DNA of 64,000 nucleotides from Listeria aquatica FSL S10-1188. GTDB taxonomy: Bacteria; Bacillota; Bacilli; Lactobacillales; Listeriaceae. The notes beneath the pieces are model-generated. The model was not told the DNA's origin. It made no database searches and worked only from the letters and a program-made list of their open reading frames with translations. The DNA lies in NCBI RefSeq assembly GCF_000525795.1, contig NZ_AOCG01000008.1:104604-168603 (forward strand). Direction: 5' to 3'. Positions 57,853 to 64,000 of the stretch are shown in pieces. Each line of letters starts with the position of its first letter. The stretch's first letter is position 1. The translations under genes were made by a program, and so were the position numbers.

Positions 57853-57916
57853 GCCCATTTACTGATACACTTAAGAAAGTCTGATAAACTAGGAATGAAA
57901 AAGAAGGTGAACATAG

Positions 57917-59228
57917 ATGGTTAAACCGGTAGTAGCGATTGTGGGCCGTCCAAATGTCGGCAAATCTACTATTTTTAACCGGATCGTCGGAGAGCGTGTT
58001 TCGATCGTTGAAGATGTTCCGGGTGTGACAAGAGACCGAATTTACAATACAGCGGAGTGGCTTGGAAAAGAGTTCAATATTATTGATACGGGAGGAATTG
58101 ACCTTTCAAACGAACCTTTTTTAGAACAAATCCGTGCACAAGCTGAAATTGCGATTGACGAAGCAGATGTTATCATTTTTATCACAAATGGTCGAGAAGG
58201 CGTAACGGATGCTGATGAACAAGTGGCGAAAATTTTATATCGTTCGAAAAAACCTGTCGTTTTGGCGGTTAATAAAGTAGATAATCCTGAAATGCGTGAC
58301 CAGGTATATGACTTTTATTCACTCGGTTTTGGTGAGCCTTATCCAATTTCAGGGTCACATGGTCTTGGTCTTGGTGATTTGCTGGATGAAGTTCGAAAGC
58401 ACTTTCCAAATGAAGAAGAAGATGAATACGATGATGATGTCATCAAATTTTCTTTAATTGGTCGACCAAATGTTGGGAAATCTTCGCTTGTTAATGCTTT
58501 TCTTGGAGAGGATCGTGTCATCGTTTCTGATATTGCAGGAACCACGCGGGATGCGATTGATACGAGTTATAGCTTTGACGGACAAGAATATGTGATGATT
58601 GATACGGCAGGGATGCGAAAAAAAAGGAAAAGTTTATGAAACAACGGAAAAATATAGTGTGCTTCGGGCGATGCGAGCAATTGAACGCTCAGATGTTGTT
58701 TTAGTCGTCTTAAATGCTGAAGAGGGTATTCGTGAACAAGATAAACGAATTGCTGGTTATGCGCATGATGCTGGTCGAGCAATTATTATTGTTGTGAACA
58801 AATGGGATGCGATCGAAAAAGACGAAAAAACGATGAAGGCCTTTACAGAAGACATTCGCGAGCAGTTTCAATTTCTTGATTATGCACCGATTGTGTTTGT
58901 ATCCGCGAAAACGAAACAGCGTCTAGCGAACATTTTCCCGTTGATTAATCAAGTGAGTGAAAATCACTCCCTTCGTGTGCAATCAAGCATGTTGAATGAT
59001 GTGATCAGCGATGCCGTTGCTATGAATCCAGCACCGATGGATAAAGGAAAACGACTGAAAATCTTCTACACCACTCAAGTAGCTGTTAAACCGCCTGCCT
59101 TTGTTGTGTTTGTGAATGAACCTGAACTTATGCACTTTTCATATGAACGCTTTTTGGAAAATCGAATTCGTGAGGCATTTCCATTTGAAGGAACTCCAAT
59201 TCGTGTAATACCACGTAAACGTAAGTAA
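57917..59228 (+). CDS. der: Ribosome-associated GTPase Der (EngA); frame break at A8
   Basis: An essential two-domain GTPase for 50S assembly, 436 residues after correction. The first G domain has [13 protein letters not shown] and DTGGID, the second [14 protein letters not shown] and DTAGMRKK, and the C-terminal KH-like domain ends IRVIPRKRK. The A8 run 58618-58625 breaks the frame at GMRKK; A7 reads [16 protein letters not shown]. The ATG at 57917 has AAGGTG upstream. Confidence 0.95.
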
Positions 59229-59249
59229 GCTTTTAGGAGGATGATTTTC

Positions 59250-60266
59250 GTGACAAAACAAAAAGTAGCAGTTTTAGGAGCAGGAAGCTGGGGGACAGCA
59301 CTTGGAATGGCTTTGAGTGATAACGGGCACGATGTCGTGCTTTGGGGAAATCGTGAAGATATTGTGGATGAAATCAATCAAAAACACCACAATTCGCACT
59401 ATTTGAAAGAAATTCAGTTGCCGAACGGATTAAGAGCAACCCTTTCACTTACAGAAGCTTTAGCTGATGCGTACTTAGTAGTTTTAGCCGTTCCGACAAG
59501 TGCCATGCGTGAAGTGGCACGCCAAGTGGATGCTGAACTTCGTGCACCGCAAATCATTGTCCATGTTAGTAAAGGAATTGAGCCTGAAACCAATTTGCGG
59601 ATGTCAGAAGTCATTGCTGAAGAGATTTCTCTAGAAAAGCGCAAAGGGATTGTGGTTCTTTCTGGCCCTAGTCATGCGGAAGAAGTGGCTGAAAGACATC
59701 CTACAACACTTTGTGCAAGCTCTGAAAATGATGAGCTTGCGTGCCTTGTTCAAGATGTCTTTATTAATAATAACCTGCGAATTTACACGAATCGAGACGT
59801 GATCGGTGCAGAAATTGGCGGAGCTTTGAAAAACATCATCGCACTTGGCGCGGGAATCTCAGATGGCCTTGGATACGGGGATAATGCGAAAGCGGCTCTT
59901 ATGACGCGTGGAATGGCTGAAATAACACGCCTAGGAGTTGCCGTGGGTGCAGATCCACAAACTTTTTATGGGTTAACGGGTATCGGTGATTTGATTGTTA
60001 CTTGTACGAGTGTCCATTCCCGCAACTGGAGAGCAGGAAACAAGCTCGGACAAGGCGAGAAGCTTGATAAAGTGCTTTCTGATATGGGAATGGTGGTTGA
60101 AGGTGTTCGCACTGCAAAAGCCGTGTTTGGCTGGGCTCAGGAGCTTAAGATTGATATGCCGATTTCAAGGGCGATTTATGAAGTCCTCTTCCTAGATAAA
60201 GATCCTGCGGAAGCAGTGGATTCGTTAATGGGACGAAAGAAAAAAGAAGAAAAGGAAACTTTTTAA
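59250..60266 (+). CDS. gpsA: NAD(P)H-dependent glycerol-3-phosphate dehydrogenase
   Basis: Makes sn-glycerol-3-phosphate for phospholipids. The nucleotide-binding start is [20 protein letters not shown]; the catalytic lysine region is [22 protein letters not shown]. The GTG at 59250 is preferred because AGGAGG lies nine bases before it and directly touches the ATG at 59241. 338 residues, normal. It follows der at about 20 bases, as in other Listeria. Confidence 0.94.
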   Translation: MTKQKVAVLGAGSWGTALGMALSDNGHDVVLWGNREDIVDEINQKHHNSHYLKEIQLPNGLRATLSLTEALADAYLVVLAVPTSAMREVARQVDAELRAPQIIVHVSKGIEPETNLRMSEVIAEEISLEKRKGIVVLSGPSHAEEVAERHPTTLCASSENDELACLVQDVFINNNLRIYTNRDVIGAEIGGALKNIIALGAGISDGLGYGDNAKAALMTRGMAEITRLGVAVGADPQTFYGLTGIGDLIVTCTSVHSRNWRAGNKLGQGEKLDKVLSDMGMVVEGVRTAKAVFGWAQELKIDMPISRAIYEVLFLDKDPAEAVDSLMGRKKKEEKETF

Positions 60267-60270
60267 TTGG

Positions 60271-60310
60271 AAACCTTTTGAGACTCTCTAGTCTTAAAAG
60301 GTTTTTTTTG
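60271..60310 (+). terminator. Terminator of der-gpsA
   Basis: AAACCTTTTGAGACT pairs with AGTCTTAAAAGGTTT (small mismatch), then T8. Confidence 0.85.
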
Positions 60311-60446
60311 TGGCTCAAGCAAGATTTGTCAAAGTTGTGTCAAAAAAGCTCCGAAAAGATATTTTTTAGTTTCTGGATTTTATTCATTTGTGAAAAAGTT
60401 TCTGCACTTATGCTAAAATAAAAAAGAACTAAGGAGGCTAGCAAAC

Positions 60447-61433
60447 ATGAAAGTAACACGAGATAATAATTATTACGTAATTTCTTGGGAAAACAGTGAA
60501 GCACCCGCCGGAACAGTACTTTATGAGAGTTTTCGTCCTCGGAAAGATGAAACAGCAAACAAACTTACAGTCATTCAAAATGGAGAAAACTCATTTCAAG
60601 CGGCGATTAAGTCAGAAAAACGGACTTATTTTATGCTTGAAAAACCAAACGGCGAAAGGAAAACAGCTGCTGAACGCATATTAGCAGTTCCAGGAGTGTT
60701 CAATTTTCGTGATTTAGGCGGCTATCTGAATCGCTCTCAAAAAACGGTGAAGTGGGGCATGCTGTATCGTTCAGGGAGCCTCGCTAAGCTTACGAAAGCT
60801 GGTGAAGAAAAGCTACAAGAACTAGGAATTCACTGGATTTGCGATTTGCGCAGTGAAGCAGAAGTGCAAGCGGCTCCGACACCTGTTATAAAAGGGATTC
60901 AAAATAAAAATATTCCTATTGGTGCGGCTAAAAATGAACTGAAAGGGCAACCTAAATTGGAGCTCCCGTCAGATCATACGGTTTACGAGCCATTAATGGG
61001 GGATAGTTATAAAGTTTTTATTCATTCAACAAAGGACTACTTTACAATTTTTAATGCGTTATTAAAACCACAAGGAACCCCGTTTTTATTCCACTGTACG
61101 GCTGGAAAAGATCGGACGGGGATTCTTGCTGCTCTTTTGCTCCATTTACTAGATGTTCCTGAAGAAACGATCTTTAAGGATTATGAGATTACTAATGAAT
61201 TTACGGAACAAATTCTAGAAGAAGTTGGAGCGCTTGCAAACTCTTTTTCAGCACAAGAAGAAAAGGTAGCGCTTGAAACTTTTCGGCCCATGGCAGAAGC
61301 GCGTCCAAGCTATTTGACGATTGCTTTTGATGAGATGAAGCGGACGTCGGGTTCTGTGGATCTTTTTTTGGAAAAAGAAGTGGGGATCACAAGTGAAATG
61401 AAGCAAAAATTGCAGGGACTATTGTTAGAATAA
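60447..61433 (+). CDS. Tyrosine/dual-specificity protein phosphatase
   Basis: A 328-residue phosphatase of the Tyr_phosphatase3 family with the CX5R loop in FHCTAGKDRTG and general-acid-region sequence FNFRDLGGYLNRSQKTVKWG. The N-terminal ~80 residues look like a small beta domain. There is no signal peptide, so it is probably cytoplasmic. It resembles Lmo1935 by memory; the secreted Listeria phosphatase LipA is related but carries a signal. A TGcTAAAAT extended -10 lies upstream (60411-60419). Confidence 0.87.
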   Translation: MKVTRDNNYYVISWENSEAPAGTVLYESFRPRKDETANKLTVIQNGENSFQAAIKSEKRTYFMLEKPNGERKTAAERILAVPGVFNFRDLGGYLNRSQKTVKWGMLYRSGSLAKLTKAGEEKLQELGIHWICDLRSEAEVQAAPTPVIKGIQNKNIPIGAAKNELKGQPKLELPSDHTVYEPLMGDSYKVFIHSTKDYFTIFNALLKPQGTPFLFHCTAGKDRTGILAALLLHLLDVPEETIFKDYEITNEFTEQILEEVGALANSFSAQEEKVALETFRPMAEARPSYLTIAFDEMKRTSGSVDLFLEKEVGITSEMKQKLQGLLLE

Positions 61434-61836
61434 AGTAGGCGCAGAATCCTAGATTTTTCAGGTAATGAGCTCATTTTTGGCGCGTTTTTTTATGAAAAAA
61501 GAACCATTTTTTTTATGAAAAGGTGGTTTTACTTGCTATTCTAAGCCTTCTCGGTTAGTATACTGGGTAACAGGTTGGTACTATCACGTTTATAAGTTTA
61601 TTTCAAAAGCTAATAATGTGAAGTTTTAGTGTCAATTTGGGGTTAAACCTTGCAGTATCAATGATTATGTGATAATCTTTTATCAGAAATACTGTAAATG
61701 CTTGTTTTAAAGCCGTTTCGGTCTTAATTGAACAAAAAATCTCTTACAGATAAAGATAATTTGGGAAAGAAAAACAGCCAAATAATAATTAAGACCTGAT
61801 TATTTTGGATTATCCTTTGAGGGAGGTGAAATAACA
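61434..61836. other. 403-base leader or intergenic region before hup
   Basis: No coding frame is evident. TTGCTA, 17 bases, TAGTAT is a promoter candidate around 61535-61563, and a further AT-rich region follows, so hup probably has a long leader or several promoters. No known riboswitch was seen. Confidence 0.45.
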
Positions 61837-62112
61837 ATGGCAAACAAAACTGATTTAGTAAATAGCGTAGCTGAAAAAGCGGAACTTTCTAAGAAAGATG
61901 CTGCTAAAGCTGTAGAAGCTGTTTTTGAAACTGTTCAAGAAAAACTTTCTAAAGGTGAAAAAGTTCAACTAATTGGTTTCGGTAACTTCGAAGTTCGTGA
62001 ACGTGCTGCTCGTAAGGGTCGTAACCCACGTACGAAAGAAGAAATCGATATCCCAGCTAGCAAAGTGCCAGCATTCAAACCTGGTAAAGCGCTTAAAGAT
62101 GCTGTGAAATAA
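61837..62112 (+). CDS. hup: DNA-binding protein HU
   Basis: A 91-residue histone-like protein that bends DNA. It starts [20 protein letters not shown]; the arm region is [20 protein letters not shown], then [20 protein letters not shown] at the end. The ATG follows GGGAGGTG. It has the codon quality of a highly expressed gene and its own terminator. Confidence 0.96.
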   Translation: MANKTDLVNSVAEKAELSKKDAAKAVEAVFETVQEKLSKGEKVQLIGFGNFEVRERAARKGRNPRTKEEIDIPASKVPAFKPGKALKDAVK

Positions 62113-62141
62113 TTACATACAACTTTAAGCCAATAGCTGCT

Positions 62142-62171
62142 CGCTTGCACATTTGTGCAGGCGGGTTTTTT
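62142..62171 (+). terminator. Terminator of hup
   Basis: CGCTTGCAC and GTGCAGGCG pair over nine positions (one G-T) around ATTT, followed by GG and T6. Confidence 0.88.
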
Positions 62172-62322
62172 GTTATGTATTCGGTTCTGGATGTGATTTA
62201 ATTTTTGAAAGAAGAATTTTCAGTTTTTTCACTAAAAATACATAAAAGAATTGTAAAACCCAGCCATTTAAGTTATTGTTAATACAAGGGGTTAGGCTCG
62301 TTTTTGAAAGTGGGTGGCAAAC

Positions 62323-62619
62323 ATGACAGATCAATTTTCTGAAGATGAAATCGTTTATGGGGACTCTTGGGGTCTTGTACACCGCGGTGTTTTAGAAGAT
62401 CGAGAAATTGAAAGAATGAAAGCGCTACGAGATAAAGTGTTTGGTAAAAGTGGTGTAGCTGTGACAACCATGAAGCCTATTGGACGTGTTGAAATAGAGG
62501 GGGAAGTCTATGAAGCGCGACTTGAAAACGGATACTTGGATGTGCGCACACCAATAACAGTCATTGGAATTGATTTTGGTTATTTGTTAGTAAAAGAATT
62601 AAAGATGGAGGCGAAGTAA
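62323..62619 (+). CDS. Short NfeD-like OB-fold protein
   Basis: A 98-residue protein whose C-terminal part (GKSGVAVTTMKPIGRVEIEG, then YEARLENGYLDVRTPITVIG) is the soluble OB-fold domain of NfeD proteins. The membrane helices and the protease domain of full-length NfeD are absent. It ends directly before floA, a frequent partner of NfeD. The ATG at 62323 is chosen; a GTG at 62314 is an alternative. Confidence 0.72.
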   Translation: MTDQFSEDEIVYGDSWGLVHRGVLEDREIERMKALRDKVFGKSGVAVTTMKPIGRVEIEGEVYEARLENGYLDVRTPITVIGIDFGYLLVKELKMEAK

Positions 62620-63576
62620 ATGTTTTCAGGGTCGTTTATTATTATTGCTGTAGTTGTTATAGTCGTACTTATTGTGTTCTTATCACTTGTACCAATCGGA
62701 TTGTGGATTAGTGCTATTTCTGCTCGAGTACCTGTTGGAATCGGAACATTGATTGGAATGCGCTTGCGTCGCGTTGTTCCTTCGCGTGTCGTAAAGCCGC
62801 TTATTAAAGCAGTTAAAGCAGGGCTTGAACTTGAAGTCAATCAGCTTGAGAGTCATTATCTAGCTGGTGGGGATGTAGATAATACGGTAGATGCGCTGAT
62901 TGCTGCACACCGAGCAAATATTGAACTTGATTTTAGTCGTGCTGCTGCGATTGACCTTGCAGGGCGTGACGTTTTGGAAGCTGTTCAAACTTCAGTTACG
63001 CCAAAAGTGATTCGGACTCCAGAATTTACTGGGGTTGCACAAAATGGAGTAGAGGTAAAAGTTATTACACAAATTACAGTTCAATCAAATATCGAACGAA
63101 TTGTTGGTGGTGCCGGAGAAGATACAGTTATTGCCCGGGTTGGGGAAGCAGTTGTTTCGACAGTCGGGGAAACACGTGAGCACACAGATGTTCTTGAAAA
63201 TCCAAATAGCATTTCGAAAAAAGTTCAGGAACAAGGGCTTGGGGACGGTACGGCTTATACCATTCTTTCAATTGATATTGCAGAAATGCGGATTGGCGAT
63301 AATATCAAAGCAAAACTCGATATTGAAAAAGCCAACGCAGATATGGAAGTTGCCCAAGCGGCGGCTTCGAAGCGTAAAGCAGAAGCGATTGCGCTCGAAC
63401 AAGAAAACCGTGCAGCAGTTGTTGCGGCTGAAGCTGAAGTACCACGTGCGATCGCAACCGCTTTTGAAAACGGTACACTAGGCGTAATGGATTATTACAA
63501 GATGGAAAATGTGCAATCAGATACACATATGCGTGATTCGATTGCTGGAGACAATAAACCAGAATTTCATGAGTAA
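62620..63576 (+). CDS. floA: Flotillin-like membrane scaffold protein
   Basis: A 318-residue SPFH protein of functional membrane microdomains. The N-terminal membrane helix ([20 protein letters not shown]) precedes the SPFH domain ([20 protein letters not shown]) and a C-terminal Ala/Glu-rich coiled coil ([20 protein letters not shown]). The ATG directly follows the NfeD-like stop, with GGAGGCG upstream. Confidence 0.92.
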   Translation: MFSGSFIIIAVVVIVVLIVFLSLVPIGLWISAISARVPVGIGTLIGMRLRRVVPSRVVKPLIKAVKAGLELEVNQLESHYLAGGDVDNTVDALIAAHRANIELDFSRAAAIDLAGRDVLEAVQTSVTPKVIRTPEFTGVAQNGVEVKVITQITVQSNIERIVGGAGEDTVIARVGEAVVSTVGETREHTDVLENPNSISKKVQEQGLGDGTAYTILSIDIAEMRIGDNIKAKLDIEKANADMEVAQAAASKRKAEAIALEQENRAAVVAAEAEVPRAIATAFENGTLGVMDYYKMENVQSDTHMRDSIAGDNKPEFHE

Positions 63577-63593
63577 GAAAGAAGGTGTCTCTT

Positions 63594-64000
63594 ATGCCAT
63601 TTAATTTAGAAGATTTTTTTGATAATATTTCTGGGTTTATTCCCGTTTTGATTATTATTGGCGGAGCTATACTGTCACTATTCTCTAAACAAGAAAAGAA
63701 AAAAAACAAGTACAAAAAAAACAGACGCCCAAGAAAAATCCGGTGAAGCCTCTTCAAACTCGTGTGGAAAAGGTAAAACAACCAGTTTCATCTGGGACAT
63801 TTAAAACAGGGCAGTCAAAACCAAAACAAACGGCAATCAAAACTTCAAAAGTTGAAACGCCAAAAGCACGAGAGGTTTATCGTGAAGAGGCAAAGCGGCT
63901 CCAGAAAGCGCATCCTGCCCCTGTTACTGTCGCAACTAATCCGCAAGCTAGAAAACAAGCTGAGAAGACGCTACAGGGTCTTGATTTAAAGCGTGCGATA
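63594..64000 (+). CDS. Membrane-anchored basic protein, cut by the window end
   Basis: A partial gene following floA. One N-terminal membrane helix (FIPVLIIIGGAILSLF) is followed by a Lys/Pro/Thr-rich low-complexity region (SGTFKTGQSKPKQT). Two A8 runs (63699-63706 and 63714-63721) break the frame; one base fewer at each joins KQEKKKTSTKKQTPKKNPVK to the open frame running off at 64000. It is probably co-transcribed with floA; function unknown. Confidence 0.7.

Noticed and set aside
1..64000. CRISPR arrays, insertion sequences, prophage genes or rRNA genes
   Set aside because: No regularly spaced repeats, no transposase or phage structural genes, and no rRNA-like sequence were seen anywhere in the window.

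Overview
The window looks like a chromosomal segment of a low-GC Gram-positive bacterium of the genus Listeria in the broad sense. The evidence is the sigma-B operon (rsbR-S-T-U-V-W-sigB-rsbX) preceded by hemY, acpS, alr and mazEF and followed by tex and an SprT-like gene; a calcium-type P-type ATPase close to L. monocytogenes LMCA1; a ddl-murF pair; a cshA-type DEAD-box helicase; and der-gpsA-phosphatase-hup in the lmo1937-lmo1934 order. Gene identities are read from motifs and remembered Listeria proteins; no search was run. The wxL cluster, the altered gene order and the divergence suggest a species other than L. monocytogenes.

A property of the record matters more than any single gene. 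More than 30 reading frames break at A or T runs, nearly all as one extra base in a run of 7-9. The broken genes include murF, der, tex and five sigma-B operon genes. Removing one base restores family-length proteins, so these are annotated as single CDS and not pseudogenes. Flow-based sequencing error is the likely cause.

Layout. 1-8.5 kb: an LPXTG adhesin with CnaB-type domains, a LysR regulator divergent from an EamA transporter, the Ca2+ P-type ATPase and a small unknown gene. 8.6-12 kb: a fused amino-acid binding protein/permease with its ATPase, a tiny ORF and an unknown gene. 12-16.5 kb: a GH3 beta-glucosidase, a cellobiose-type PTS EIIC and an AraC regulator. 16.7-21.4 kb: a TetR regulator with a palindromic operator and two SMR efflux subunits, then ddl, murF and a carboxylesterase. 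21.4-26 kb: a ROK kinase, an RpiR regulator, a second EIIC and a GH1 phospho-beta-glucosidase with a CRE-like site. 26.1-30 kb: cshA behind a structured leader, then two membrane proteins around a noncoding stretch.

30.3-37 kb is a cell-surface wxL locus: a DUF916/DUF3324 protein, two small WxL proteins, a tiny LPXTG protein, a lectin-like WxL protein, a separate secreted protein, and a divergent serine-recombinase-like gene that appears to lack the catalytic serine. 37-45.8 kb: a YhgE/Pip membrane protein with an Rrf2 regulator, a preQ1-I riboswitch with queT, ydbS-ydbT, and an amino-acid ABC transporter. 45.9-57.5 kb: hemY-acpS-alr, mazEF, the sigma-B module with an internal sigma-B promoter, tex and sprT. 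57.6-64 kb: tRNA-Asn and tRNA-Ser, der, gpsA, a tyrosine phosphatase, hup, a short NfeD-like gene, floA and a truncated gene at the edge.

The strongest leads for new biology are the wxL locus with its degenerate recombinase and a motif shared by its promoters, and the cshA leader, which combines two terminator-like hairpins with a hairpin that can hide the Shine-Dalgarno sequence.
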